64,000 bases of DNA from Volvox africanus (GCA_030268105.1 BSDZ01000005.1:2651501-2715500), one strand, 5' to 3'. Positions 11,680 to 24,776 are shown, counted from the stretch's first letter. Notes: generated from the letters alone by a model not told the origin. A program made the numbers and translations.

Positions 11680-14007
11680 CTGAGTGGGGCTGACTTGACG
11701 TCTACCAGTTGATCTTCGTGCTAGCTTACAAGTGCTTCAGTCAAAGGGGCTAGCGGCGGGTTGCTGCCGGAGCTGAATTGTGAGACGTACATACGTCAAT
11801 CAGCACGAGAATGCGTCGTACAACGTTTAACAGATAGATTTATGGTCGGATTCAGCGATCCTGTGTTGTGAGTCTCAACTATACCCGCCGAAGTATAGCA
11901 CGCAGTTATCCACGCAAATTTATCGTAGTAGGCTGGTTACCCTAAATTCCCAGGATTCAATTTAAAGAAAAGCTTCCTTCATTAATAATTTCACTAGTGT
12001 TTCTTTTTAAGTTTCTTTCTTATAATGTATAATAAATTAATATATATTATTGTACATGTTTTAAATATAATAAGAAGTTATTGTATATAATATGTAGCAG
12101 CTTGGACGATTGGGTAAGTTGCCTGCCGGGATGCTTATAGCTGGCGTTATCTTGACCTCCGATTCCATGGCTTCGACTAGTACCCCTGGCTCCAATAATA
12201 TAGACTCCTCTGCCGCCGAATGTGGCCCTGCTACCACCCTTTCCCAGGCAGCGTCACCACCGCTGCCTCGCCCCCGACCATCACTGCCACCGCCACTGCT
12301 GCCGCTGCCACCGCCACCACCAGTGTTGCCGCCGCTCGCTGCATCGCCACCGTTGATGAGACCGCCGCTGCGACAGCAGCTTCAGTGTCATATGAGCACC
12401 TGCGTCGAACGCCTTTTCCATACCTTACCGTTCACCCACCCAGAACCCATTTCATAGCTTCTCTCCCATGGCAGGCTGATGAGGTCGTAGTGTACGGTGG
12501 CGATGTGAGACCGCGATATGCGGTGAATAGGTGATGATGTGCTGGGGGTGGCGATAGATGTGAGGAGGTGCATGGAATGCAACGGCGGTTTTTGATCATG
12601 CTGGTGCAATGGGCCATTTTCGAATTCATCTGCGCACATGCACGCACATGCACACTACTAACGGTGCACGAACGCATGCATGGACGGGCGGGCACACGTG
12701 GCTGCATATAATTTGCAAAGAGTTTAGCAGCAGCAAACCTTGGGATGCAAGTTGCTGCCAGCAGATGTACAGGTTAATGATGCATGAATCAGACCACCTC
12801 GTTCGTGATTAGTAATAAGTCCTTATACCTTCTGACAAACTCTTGTGCGTGCCCGCCCGTGTTTCGTAGGGCAATCAAGTCGCCCGCAGTGTAACACCAT
12901 AGATTCAAGTGCCCGCCTGCCGACATGTCATGCTCCACACAGGGTCTCTTATTCCGCCACCATGAATTTTGATATTGTCGAAGTGCTTCATTCACTTGGT
13001 GGCATGGCGACAACGGAGCAGCAGGGCAGATGGACGCAATGTAAGGCAGTGCGCAATTGCTGCTTGCCTTAGAACAATTTTTGTTGTTGTCAAGAGACTG
13101 CGTGGCCCAAGGTCGACCTAATAGATTTCCCACGATCTCGTTCCTGCTAGCTATTGAAGTCCCAATCGAGAAATCCACCTACTTTTACAATACTGAACAC
13201 CATAGACCATCTATCAGATCATGTTTGCTATAAAACCGAGGGGCTGATAACCGCGGTAATAAATGGTAATGGTAATCACCAAATTTCGTTCTGCACAGAT
13301 ATCCCACACAGCCACCCGACCGCATACCCCAGGCGAAAATTTCTGCTCCGGATGTATTGACTGACAGCATTTTCTCGTACATGTGGTACACAAGAAGCAC
13401 CCAAAGGGTCGGGCAGATATAACAACTACTGAGCGGCAATTGTCAAGTGAAGAATGTAACACCATCATAATATGTAAGAAAAAGAAGTTGACCAGCCAAC
13501 GCTTCGCTACCCCCTTAATGAAAGCTGTACGGCGGCATCAATATACAACCTTCTGCCGTAGCATCGTCCTGTCGTGAATCGCTACATATTCACCCACCAG
13601 GAGTCCAAACGACAAGTCAAGCGCTTGCCATCACATCGGCGGCCGTGGTGATGAGGACCACAGCCAACGAAGACCAGGCGTCGAAAAGCGATACAGTCAC
13701 AGATAGCGGTAACGGCTGCCACTTCTTTGCAGATCCCTGTGCCTGTACTGACAGTATAATAAATACCTGTCCACCCGCCTGGCCCGCTTTTATTCACCTT
13801 GAGCCAGCAGGGCTTCACGCTCCCCGTTAGCTAGCTAATGCATTCTTGTAATATAAACACCATCGATCAGGTCACGACATGATGGGAAGAGGACATTCCT
13901 TACAGCGATGCATCCTTAGCAGAGAACACACACAATTCCGTCATTCCGGTATAACAGTAGTTCTCAACAAGTTCTACATACATTGAGAGCTTGCTGACCG
14001 CACATGC
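11680..14007. repeat. Segment S, copy 2 (2328 bp)
   Basis: Same ends and length as copy 1. Private or shared differences include aagcttcctt near 11974 (aagcttcatt in the others) and AGCGATCC near 11855, shared with copy 4 but not copies 1 and 3. No gene is supported. Confidence 0.9.
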
Positions 14008-14823
14008 TGTTGTGCTACGGTTCATTTCCCGCCGACGCGTAGGTCGACGCGATCCTACGAGGCGAAGTGCTTTTGTGATGAACGCATTGCATATGAATGA
14101 ATCTGCATGATATAAATGTATTCGTGTACATTTATATATGCATTTGGCATGTTGTCATTATCCATCGCGACGTCGCATCATGGCAAATCCGCCTAGCATG
14201 CATGAAAGCCCGAAGCATGGAAGTGCGCATTATGTTCGTGCTACGAAACAATAAGTAATATTATCTGATATAATATTACTTCATTTAAGCACACGTTGAG
14301 AGCGCCGCACTCGTCGCGATACATGCCCTGCAACCGGATATCGTTATCCGGACCCTTGCATCATGCGAATGCCGGAAAGGCTTATACGTTGTTATGCGTA
14401 GACATCGCCTAAACGCAGTAGGGTTGTCACATCTAGGATCGGCCTCCTAATGTGAATCGTACGGCACTGCGATGCTGCGAGTATAACAGATGCGAGGACG
14501 GCTAAGCTAGATAAGACATTCGATACCGGAGAACACTTGTGTGTTCTACATTACTATTACTATACGATATTCTACTTAGCCCGAGCTAAGCCTGAACTTC
14601 GCTAATCACCGCCGCGTGATGATTGCTTGCTTCCGGCGCTGACGGCGATTTCGTCCATTGCATCATTCCGACCTGTAAGACCGTAAGTTATATCTCTCTT
14701 CGTCTTCTGCTGTCTCTGTTTGCTCTCGCTTGCCTTGCTGTACTTGCAAGTGCTCGCGCATCGGTGTCGATAGTCTCCAGACGTGCAGATACTTATGAGC
14801 AAACACGAACGAGAGGTACAACA
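14008..14823 (+). repeat. 5' LTR of element D (816 bp)
   Basis: TGTTG...CAACA ends, with C at LTR position 471 (14478). A private C-to-T change gives cttctgctg near 14705 (cttccgctg in the others). Confidence 0.92.
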
Positions 14824-14890
14824 ATTTGGTATCGAGACAGGTTCGTTGTTTAACTGTCTCTCTTTGTCTAATCGGAAGTAGGTTCTTTCT

Positions 14891-14986
14891 ATGGCAAGTT
14901 CCAGCGACGAACCACGAGGACCGCTAGATACTTTTGCCGAAGACTTAGGCCGCGCCGTTTTGGACGCCGCCGCTTCCGGTTTGTAA
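14891..14986 (+). CDS. Leader short ORF, element D copy
   Basis: Identical placement and sequence to the 31-codon leader frame of element B, between the primer-binding site and gag. Function unknown. Confidence 0.3.
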   Translation: MASSSDEPRGPLDTFAEDLGRAVLDAAASGL

Positions 14987-15289
14987 TCGTTTAATTGCTT
15001 TTGCTTAGATTGCTGCACTTGTTGTGTAAGTTTACGCTCTGAGTCGCAGGTAATCTCAGTGCACCGGCATTGCTTGCCGCGGCGACTGAGACCGGCGTTC
15101 GTCCGGACCAGTTGGCGACTCTCATCGCCCAAACTACGGAGATCAGGACTCAGCTGGGCAAGTACTTGCTGAGTTTACTGAATCTTCTCAAGAGTACTGT
15201 CGGTAGGCTCACCGAATTGTTTTGTACTCTTGCCTTTGCGATAGAAGTCGGCTTCTATTACGCAAAACTAGGGTATCGTTTCGTGCTCC

Positions 15290-16525
15290 ATGTCCGTGGA
15301 ACACGACGATACGCCGCACACTAGCCTAGCTAGCCAACCCGATTTCGTTGTTGCTGCTAGAGCGCCGGATAGAGGTCTTGAGACTGTTGGCGCGCGAGCC
15401 ACTCAAGAGCCCCTTTTCCTTCAGACCCCTGCTCACTTAATTGTGCCGCATTCAGCAGTGAACACGAATATGGACAACACTGCTGGACCAAGGGTTCTGC
15501 CATTACCTCAAGCTCGAGGGCATGATGACATCCCTGAGGTGATGAGATTGTCGATTCCCGTTCCTAGGCTCAATATTTCGCTGACCGACAAGACACCAGG
15601 GCATAGCATAGCCGATGCAACTCGTGCGTACGTGCGTGACGCTAAAAAGTACCTCCAAGCTGTTCATGGTGGCGACAATGACGGTATCAGGTGTCTCTTC
15701 GTTGGTAACACCCTCGAGGGCGCAGCGAAGGACTGGTATCGCAATTGGACCAACGCCCGAGGCAGCTATACTTTTGACGAGTTGGTCGCCGCTTTGCTCG
15801 CACGATTCGCTACTGAGGTTCAAGCACGCGATGTGGAAGCTCGTAACGTTTTGGCAGCCGGTAGCTACCACATGCGTCGGGATGAAAATGTACCTGCGTA
15901 CCAGTCACGCTTCGAAGCACTTGTGACTCCCATTGCTGACCTCACCGAATCTGAGCGTGTCTTTTGGTTTAGGCGAGGCCTAACGAAACTTTTGGCTAAA
16001 TGGTGCGCCACTGACTTGGTTGGAGCGCAGATCAAGTCGTATGACGCGTTGGTCGCTTTTGCTAAGGGCGCGGAGATACGACTCCTTGCCGGCGAGGAAG
16101 AAGTCAAGTCTGCCCCTCGTGCAAATGCCGTGCAAGTGCAGGATCCGCTTGGGGAAGCTGTGGCTCTCGACCAGGACCTCGGCGCGACCCGCCCCACGCC
16201 TACTGCCGCGACGCGACGTAGCAACGGGCAACGCAAGGCGCGCGGGGGCGCTAGCTCGGGTGTCCGTGGTACAGTAGGAGCAGGTCCGAGCTCGGACCCA
16301 GCTAGGAACAGGAAGCGTGGTGGTGCGCCGTCGACGGCAGCGGCACAGCGTTCCGACCCCAACGCGAAGCGTACTCGTACGGACGACACATTTATGCCAA
16401 AATGGAATTGCAATCGTTCCGAATTGGAGCGTCGGAAATTGGCCAATGTTTGTCTACGGTGTGCGGAGAATCATTCCACGAAGGATTGCCCTCTAATGCC
16501 GCCGTTTGTACCTCAGCCGAAATAG
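15290..16525 (+). CDS. gag: Gag of element D (411 aa)
   Basis: ATG at 15290, TAG at 16523-16525. The central part (about residues 100-270) has the retrotransposon Gag pattern, with LFVGNTLEGAAKDWY followed by the ALLARF helix and the region around SERVFWFRRGL. A basic, low-complexity stretch follows (about 305-375). A zinc knuckle CLRCAENHSTKDC sits at 388-400. Its spacing is CX2CX3HX4C, one residue shorter than the usual CX2CX4HX4C. Gag forms the virus-like particle and the knuckle binds element RNA. The amber codon is in frame with pol, which continues without any other stop. Confidence 0.92.
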   Translation: MSVEHDDTPHTSLASQPDFVVAARAPDRGLETVGARATQEPLFLQTPAHLIVPHSAVNTNMDNTAGPRVLPLPQARGHDDIPEVMRLSIPVPRLNISLTDKTPGHSIADATRAYVRDAKKYLQAVHGGDNDGIRCLFVGNTLEGAAKDWYRNWTNARGSYTFDELVAALLARFATEVQARDVEARNVLAAGSYHMRRDENVPAYQSRFEALVTPIADLTESERVFWFRRGLTKLLAKWCATDLVGAQIKSYDALVAFAKGAEIRLLAGEEEVKSAPRANAVQVQDPLGEAVALDQDLGATRPTPTAATRRSNGQRKARGGASSGVRGTVGAGPSSDPARNRKRGGAPSTAAAQRSDPNAKRTRTDDTFMPKWNCNRSELERRKLANVCLRCAENHSTKDCPLMPPFVPQPK

Positions 16526-16564
16526 GGGCTTGCCCGGGTTCCTGTGGAGGGGGCACCACCCGGG
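16523..16564 (+). promoter_or_regulatory. Gag-pol amber codon with downstream stem: candidate readthrough signal
   Basis: TAG at 16523-16525 is followed in the same frame by pol. Seven bases on, CCCGGG (16533-16538) can pair with a second CCCGGG (16559-16564) across a 20-nt loop, and GGGC/GCCC can form a smaller stem right after the stop. The same arrangement is present at the gag ends of B, F and G (6740, 26313, 32960). Gammaretroviruses join Gag and Pol by reading through one UAG with a structure about 8 nt downstream. By analogy this may be a recoding site; that is inference. Confidence 0.5.
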
Positions 16565-19500
16565 ATTTCTGAACTAACGCGTGGTCGGTGGTCATCCTTA
16601 CGGCCAGCCGTTAAGGCATTGTTGCCTTGTGTACTTGGACACATCGAGCGAGTCATTGCGCGACGCATCACGCTTGACGGACGCACGGGACTTCTCTGCT
16701 TCGACCCGTTGTGTAATTTGTTTACACCTCGCCGTCCCCTGTCGTCTATCGATCTGTCTAACCACGTGGTTTTGTTCATCCCCTCGTCTCTGCGTGAGAT
16801 GTCGGAACAGTTGGCCATATACAGGAGATGTAGGCGTCAATATCCAGGCACTGCCGCATGTGTATTACTCCCTGCTTTCTGTCGGCGCAAGGCAGAGGCA
16901 TCGTTAAGGGGTATGCGGCATGTCCACCGGTTCGAGCCGGGCACCGTTTTGTTTAATGGTGTGGATCGGGAGGGTACGCTGGCTCCGTGGCCATGCCTAT
17001 CCTACTCGGTTGACGTTTGGTACGAAGCTCCTGATGGGGGTGCCGTTGGTTACGGACCCGCCTTAAGTGCACTGACGTTGTCTGCTGGGCAGTCGCTCGT
17101 AGATAACCGTGTCCCTGTGGTTCAGATCGGTTTGAATGGCCGTACTCTGAAGGCACTTGTTGACACCGGTGCCAGCGACGACTTCATCTCTGTCACAGAG
17201 GTGAACGCGCTGGGGTTGTCCCCAGAGTCGTCTGATTGTCCACAGGTTACCCTTGCTGACGGGGGTAAGCATCCCATCGTGGGCAGGATTACCCTTAGCC
17301 TATCGTTAGGCCCTTTGCGTGTTGTGACCCGGCCGTACGTGCTGCAGGGCTTAGCAGAGACTGCACCGTACATAATGGGGTCGTCGACATTACGACAGTA
17401 CCGCGCGCGCATCGACATGGAGACCGCAACCCTGCATATGTGCAAGGGTACTCTGTCGATTAAGGTACCTTTCCTGTCGTTCGAATATGTCACACCAAAG
17501 GAGGGCGAAACTGAGGCGGTGCCTATAGTTAATTTCGCTGTGACCGCAATGGCCGCGCGAATCGAACCAGAGCTAGTCGGGCGTAAGGAGGCCGTCCGTT
17601 TGTTACGGAAGGGTGCCCACGGACTGCTTTTAAGGCCGCGGGTGAGCTGTTGTGTCACCACCGCGCAGATTTCTGGGGATCCTGAGGTTGAGGCCCTACT
17701 GTCGCAGTATGAGGACGTCTTTAAAGATATCCCTGGCCTACCACCTATGCGTCCTGTTGATCACACAATCCCTCTCATGCCTGGAGCGCAGCCTACAGCC
17801 CGGCCAATGTACAGGTTGAGTCCATTGGAGCTGGATGAGGTAAAGCGCCAGGTGACGGATTTGCTCGCGAAGGGTATGATACGCCCCAGCACATCCCCGT
17901 TTTCTGCACCGATTTTGTTTGTCGGTAAGAAGGATGGGACCTTGCGCATGTGCATTGATTACCGGGGGTTAAATGCGAATACGGTGAAAAATCGCTACCC
18001 TTTGCCACGCGTTGACGACCTGTTGGATAAGCTGAAGGGCTCGGCTTATTTTTCCTCAATTGACTTACAACAGGGCTACAATCAGATTCGCATCGCTGCC
18101 TCTGATATCCCGAAAACCGCTTTTCGGACGCCCTTCGGTCACTTTGAGTATACGGTCCTATCATTTGGTTTGACTAATGCCCCTGCGACGTTTCAGGCGG
18201 TTATGGACCGAATGTTTAGGCCGTTTATCGACAGGTTCGTTGTTTGCTACCTGGATGACATCTTGGTATATTCTAAGACGCGCGAGGAGCACTTGGAGCA
18301 TTTGCGGCTCGTGCTCGACGTTATGAGGCGGGAGCAATTGTTTGCTAAACGCGCCAAATGCTTTTGGGCGCAGCCTCAGGTGGAATATTTGGGCCACATT
18401 GTGTCGGCCACCGGTGTGAAGATGGACCCGCGGAAGGTCGCCGTGGTTCGTGATTGGCCCGCGCCTCAGAACCTCACGGAGCTGCGTAAGTTCCTTGGCT
18501 TGACCAATTATTTCCGAAAGTTCATTGAAAAATATTCCATCATTGCGGCCCCGCTTACTAACTTAACTCGCAAAGGCGTTTTCGTTTCGCTCGAGTCGTG
18601 GACGTCGCAATGCCAGCGGGCATTCGAAGAGCTCAAACGGATCGTTGCCGAAGATGTCACCCTTGCATTCCCTGATTACTCGTTGCCATTTCGTGTTGAG
18701 GTAGTGTCTGATGCCTCAATATTTGGAAGCGGCGCTGTATTGTTACAGGAAGGGCGACCGATCGCCTTCACGAGTAAGAAGTTTTCTGGTGCGGAGATTC
18801 GCTACACCACCGGGGAACAGGAGCTTCTGGCCGTGCTGCATGCTTTAAAGGAATGGCGCTGTTACCTCGAGGGACGCCCGTTTACTTTAAAGACTGACCA
18901 TAAGCCCCTAACGTTTTTGCAAAGCGTTCCGACGTTGAACCGCCGTCAAGCTAGGTGGATGGAATATCTAGCTAGGTTCAACTGCACCTGGGAGTATATT
19001 TCTGGTAAATTGAATATTGCCGATGCTCTCAGTCGACATCCGTCGCTACACGCTGCAATTTTGGCAGCGCCCGTCGTGCGGCCGCGTAGCGAGGAGGTTC
19101 CGATCGCGACGGACCTCGCGGAGCGGTTGAAGGCTGCCTACAGCGCAGACGCCTGGTTCGCGGACCCGGCTAATGTAGAAAACCTTCGCAAGCAGAATGG
19201 CCTTTGGCTACGGACGGAGGGTGCAGCTACGCAAATCGTCGTTCCGAACGACGACGCGCTACGCTACGACATCCTTGCGCGGTTCCACGAGGACCCGTTA
19301 GCAGGACACCCTGGTAGCAAGCGATTGATCGACTTGGTGCAACGTTCCTTCTGGTGGCCTCGTTTGGCTAAGGATGCGGCGAACTTCGTCCAGACATGCA
19401 GTCTGTGCCAGCGCAATAAGGCTTTGTCCGGTAAGGGCCATGGGTTGTTGCAACCGTTGCCTGCCCCGGATGCGCCTTGGGAAAGTGTTTCCATGGACTT

Positions 19501-20539
19501 CGTAGTCGCGCTGCCCAAAACTGAGGGGGGATACGATGCGGTGTTCGTAATGGTCGATCGTCTGACTAAGATGGTTCACCTAGCACCATGTACATCATCC
19601 TGCACGGCTGAGCAAACCGCACGTTTGTTTTTCGATAATGTGGTTCGGTTACACGGGATTCCCAAAAATGTGATCTCGGACCGCGGTGGACAGTTCACGT
19701 CTAAGTTTTGGGAAGCGCTCTGCAAACTAGTTGGCATGCGCGTCAACCTGAGCACGGCGTATCACCCGCAGACTGATGGTCAAACCGAACGCACAAACCG
19801 CACGTTGGGTGATATGTTGTGCAATTATGCTGGTCGCACACCACTTGTTTGGGATACATATTTGACTGCGGCAGAATTCGCGCTTAACAATGCTGTTAAC
19901 CGCTCTACAGGCAAAAGTCCGTTCTTTCTTAACTACGGGTTTCATCCCGCGCTACCCGTGTGGCGTGAGTTGGAAGTGAACGTGCCTGCTGCTAAACTTT
20001 TTGCCAAGTCGTTTATGTCCCGGATCACAGACGCGAAGTCGTGTTTGGACGCGGCGCAGCAACGAACGACAGAATACTACAACAAATCCAAGCAGGATGT
20101 GATGTTTTCGGAAGGGCAACTCGTGTTGCTAAGCACCAAGAACTTGCGTTCCTTGGCCGACGGATCCCGAAAACTCTTACCCCGCTGGATTGGTCCGTAC
20201 CCTGTCGTGCGCATGGTTGGGAATGTGGCTGTGCAGCTTGCATTGCCCGCTGATATGACCATTCACCCCACGTTTCACGTATCGCTTGTTCGTCCGTATC
20301 GTGGTACGGAACCCGTCCCTGAGCCTGCTAACGCCCCCACAGCGATCGAACCAGTTCCCGAGACCTGGATCGCTGGTAAACAGAAGTTTTACGATGTGGA
20401 GCGGGTGTTAGATTATCGCGCGCGTCGTGTGGGCCGACACCGACGTAAGCGAACAGTACACGATACTTGGTTAAGTGGACAGGGTATACCGACGAGCACA
20501 ACTCATGGGAACCGGCACGCAACTTCTCACAGGACATGA
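16526..20539 (+). pseudogene. pol: Pol of element D, 3'-truncated by frameshift
   Basis: Same domains as in element B: N-terminal extension, DTGA protease, YLDD reverse transcriptase, RNase H, and HHCC and DD35E integrase. A single missing G near 20463 shifts the frame at TVH just before the chromodomain core and ends translation at 20537-20539 after a scrambled tail. Enzymatic domains should be unaffected, so an active integrase without chromatin-reader targeting is conceivable. The stop between gag (ends 16525) and this frame is the only interruption between them. Confidence 0.9.
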
Positions 20540-20645
20540 AACCCCTGCTCGAAGAAGCCCGCAAACGTGCCACGCAAACCCAATGACCCCTGCAGTCGAT
20601 GCTGTATGATGCAGCGAGGACGCTGCATACGGGAGGGGGGATAAT

Positions 20646-21461
20646 TGTTGTGCTACGGTTCATTTCCCGCCGACGCGTAGGTCGACGCGATCCTACGAGG
20701 CGAAGTGCTTTTGTGATGAACGCATTGCATATGAATGAATCTGCATGATATAAATGTATTCGTGTACATTTATATATGCATTTGGCATGTTGTCATTATC
20801 CATCGCGACGTCGCATCATGGCAAATCCGCCTAGCATGCATGAAAGCCCGAAGCATGGAAGTGCGCATTATGTTCGTGCTACGAAACAATAAGTAATATT
20901 ATCTGATATAATATTACTTCATTTAAGCACACGTTGAGAGCGCCGCACTCGTCGCGATACATGCCCTGCAACCGGATATCGTTATCCGGACCCTTGCATC
21001 ATGCGAATGCCGGAAAGGCTTATACGTTGTTATGCGTAGACATCGCCTAAACGCAGTAGGGTTGTCACATCTAGGATCGGCCTCCTAATGTGAATCGTAC
21101 GGCACTGCGATGCTGTGAGTATAACAGATGCGAGGACGGCTAAGCTAGATAAGACATTCGATACCGGAGAACACTTGTGTGTTCTACATTACTATTACTA
21201 TACGATATTCTACTTAGCCCGAGCTAAGCCTGAACTTCGCTAATCACCGCCGCGTGATGATTGCTTGCTTCCGGCGCTGACGGCGATTTCGTCCATTGCA
21301 TCATTCCGACCTGTAAGACCGTAAGTTATATCTCTCTTCGTCTTCCGCTGTCTCTGTTTGCTCTCGCTTGCCTTGCTGTACTTGCAAGTGCTCGCGCATC
21401 GGTGTCGATAGTCTCCAGACGTGCAGATACTTATGAGCAAACACGAACGAGAGGTACAACA
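20646..21461 (+). repeat. 3' LTR of element D (816 bp)
   Basis: TGTTG...CAACA ends after the polypurine tract, with T at LTR position 471 (21116), then segment S copy 3. Confidence 0.92.
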
Positions 21462-23789
21462 CTGAGTGGGGCTGACTTGACGTCTACCAGTTGATCTTCG
21501 TGCTAGCTTACAAGTGCTTCAGTCAAAGGGGCTAGCGGCGGGTTGCTGCCAGAGCTGAATTGTGAGACGTACATACGTCAATCAGCACGAGAATGCGTCG
21601 TACAACGTTTAACAGATAGATTTATGGTCGGATTCAGTGATCCTGTGTTGTGAGTCTCAACTATACCCGCCGAAGTATAGCACGCAGTTATCCACGCAAA
21701 TTTATCGTAGTAGGCTGGTTACCCTAAATTCCCAGGATTCAATTTAAAGAAAAGCTTCATTCATTAATAATTTCACTAGTGTTTCTTTTTAAGTTTCTTT
21801 CTTATAATGTATAATAAATTAATATATATTATTGTACATGTTTTAAATATAATAAGAAGTTATTGTATATAATATGTAGCAGCTTGGACGATTGGGTAAG
21901 TTGCCTGCCGGGATGCTTATAGCTGGCGTTATCTTGACCTCCGATTCCATGGCTTCGACTAGTACCCCTGGCTCCAATAATATAGACTCCTCTGCCGCCG
22001 AATGTGGCCCTGCTACCACCCTTTCCCAGGCAGCGTCACCACCGCTGCCTCGCCCCCGACCATCACTGCCACCGCCACTGCTGCCGCTGCCACCGCCACC
22101 ACCAGTGTTGCCGCCGCTCGCTGCATCGCCACCGTTGATGAGACCGCCGCTGCGACAGCAGCTTCAGTGTCATATGAGCACCTGCGTCGAACGCCTTTTC
22201 CATACCTTACCGTTCACCCACCCAGAACCCATTTCATAGCTTCTCTCCCATGGCAGGCTGATGAGGTCGTAGTGTACGGTGGCGATGTGAGACCGCGATA
22301 TGCGGTGAATAGGTGATGATGTGCTGGGGGTGGCGATAGATGTGAGGAGGTGCATGGAATGCAACGGCGGTTTTTGATCATGCTGGTGCAATGGGCCATT
22401 TTCGAATTCATCTGCGCACATGCACGCACATGCACACTACTAACGGTGCACGAACGCATGCATGGACGGGCGGGCACACGTGGCTGCATATAATTTGCAA
22501 AGAGTTTAGCAGCAGCAAACCTTGGGATGCAAGTTGCTGCCAGCAGATGTACAGGTTAATGATGCATGAATCAGACCACCTCGTTCGTGATTAGTAATAA
22601 GTCCTTATACCTTCTGACAAACTCTTGTGCGTGCCCGCCCATGTTTCGTAGGGCAATCAAGTCGCCCGCAGTGTAACACCATAGATTCAAGTGCCCGCCT
22701 GCCGACATGTCATGCTCCACACAGGGTCTCTTATTCCGCCACCATGAATTTTGATATTGTCGAAGTGCTTCATTCACTTGGTGGCATGGCGACAACGGAG
22801 CAGCAGGGCAGATGGACGCAATGTAAGGCAGTGCACAATTGCTGCTTGCCTTAGAACAATTTTTGTTGTTGTCAAGAGACTGCGTGGCCCAAGGTCGACC
22901 TTATAGATTTCCCACGATCTCGTTCCTGCTAGCTATTGAAGTCCCAATCGAGAAATCCACCTACTTTTACAATACTGAACACCATAGACCATCTATCAGA
23001 TCATGTTTGCTATAAAACCGAGGGGCTGATAACCGCGGTAATAAATGGTAATGGTAATCACCAAATTTCGTTCTGCACAGATATCCCACACAGCCACCCG
23101 ACCGCATACCCCAGGCGAAAATTTCTGCTCCGGATGTATTGACTGACAGCATTTTCTCGTACATGTGGTACACAAGAAGCACCCAAAGGGTCGGGCAGAT
23201 ATAACAACTACTGAGCGGCAATTGTCAAGTGAAGAATGTAACACCATCATAATATGTAAGAAAAAGAAGTTGACCAGCCAACGCTTCGCTACCCCCTTAA
23301 TGAAAGCTGTACGGCGGCATCAATATACAACCTTCTGCCGTAGCATCGTCCTGTCGTGAATCGCTACATATTCACCCACCAGGAGTCCAAACGACAAGTC
23401 AAGCGCTTGCCATCACATCGGCGGCCGTGGTGATGAGGACCACAGCCAACGAAGACCAGGCGTCGAAAAGCGATACAGTCACAGATAGCGGTAACGGCTG
23501 CCACTTCTTTGCAGATCCCTGTGCCTGTACTGACAGTATAATAAATACCTGTCCACCCGCCTGGCCCGCTTTTATTCACCTTGAGCCAGCAGGGCTTCAC
23601 GCTCCCCGTTAGCTAGCTAATGCATTCTTGTAATATAAACACCATCGATCAGGTCACGACATGATGGGAAGAGGACATTCCTTACAGCGATGCATCCTTA
23701 GCAGAGAACACACACAATTCCGTCATTCCGGTATAACAGTAGTTCTCAACAAGTTCTACATACATTGAGAGCTTGCTGACCGCACATGC
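21462..23789. repeat. Segment S, copy 3 (2328 bp)
   Basis: Same length and ends as the other copies. It shares AGTGATCC with copy 1 and has private changes such as gctgccagag, gcccatgtttc, gtgcacaattg and cgaccttatag. The last one creates a stop in the 129-codon minus-strand open frame present in the other copies, which argues against that frame being a gene. Confidence 0.9.
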
Positions 23790-24613
23790 TGTTGTGCTAC
23801 GGTTCATTTCCCGCCGACGCGTAGGTCGACGCGATCCTACGAGGCGAAGTGCTTTTGTGATGAACGCATTGCATATGAATGAATCTGCATGATATAAATG
23901 TATTCGTGTACATTTATATATGCATTTGGCATGTTGTCATTATCCATCGCGACGTCGCATCATGGCAAATCCGCCTAGCATGCATGAAAGCCCGAAGCAT
24001 GGAAGTGCGCATTATGTTCGTGCTACGAAACAATAAGTAATATTATCTGATATAATATTACTTCATTTAAGCACACGTTGAGAGCGCCGCACTCGTCGCG
24101 ATACATGCCCTGCAACCGGATATCGTTATCCGGACCCTTGCATCATGCGAATGCCGGAAAGGCTTATACGTTGTTATGCGTAGACATCGCCTAAACGCAG
24201 TAGGGTTGTCACATCTAGGATCGGCCTCCTAATGTGAATCGTACGGCACTGCGATGCTGCGAGTATAACAGATGCGAGGACGGCTAAGCTAGATAAGACA
24301 TTCGATACCGGAGAACACTTGTGTGTTCTACATTACTATTACTATACGATATTCTACTTAGCCCGAGCTAAGCCTGAACTTCGCTAATCACCGCCGCGTG
24401 ATGATTGCTTGCTTCCGGCGCTGACGGCGATTTCGTCCATTGCATCATTCCGACCTGTAAGACCGTAAGTTATATCTCTCTTCGTCTTGAAGTCTTCCGC
24501 TGTCTCTGTTTGCTCTCGCTTGCCTTGCTGTACTTGCAAGTGCTCGCGCATCGGTGTCGATAGTCTCCAGACGTGCAGATACTTATGAGCAAACACGAAC
24601 GAGAGGTACAACA
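23790..24613 (+). repeat. First LTR of the dimer (824 bp)
   Basis: TGTTG...CAACA ends; contains the 8-bp insertion, which duplicates GTCTT around GAA. Has C at LTR position 471. Confidence 0.92.
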
Positions 24614-24680
24614 ATTTGGTATCGAGACAGGTTCGTTGTTTAACTGTCTCTCTTTGTCTAATCGGAAGTAGGTTCTTTCT

Positions 24681-24776
24681 ATGGCAAGTTCCAGCGACGA
24701 ACCACGAGGACCGCTAGATACTTTTGCCGAAGACTTAGGCCGCGCCGTTTTGGACGCCGCCGCTTCCGGTTTGTAA
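24681..24776 (+). CDS. Leader short ORF, element F copy
   Basis: The same 31-codon leader frame as in the other copies, upstream of gag. Function unknown. Confidence 0.3.
   Translation: MASSSDEPRGPLDTFAEDLGRAVLDAAASGL

Larger units (their letters stand above)
14008..21461 (+). mobile_element. Ty3/gypsy chromovirus, element D (chromodomain frameshifted)
   Basis: 5' LTR 14008-14823, internal region 14824-20645, 3' LTR 20646-21461, flanked by S on both sides with CATGC and CTGAG and no target-site duplication. Gag is intact (15290-16525). Pol loses one base near 20463, the same deletion as in element A, and so lacks the C-terminal half of its chromodomain. Confidence 0.95.

Noticed and set aside
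15865..16446. 193-codon minus-strand frame opposite gag, and 179-codon frame opposite the protease
   Set aside because: Mirror frames of GC-rich coding DNA. Their length follows codon bias of the plus-strand genes.
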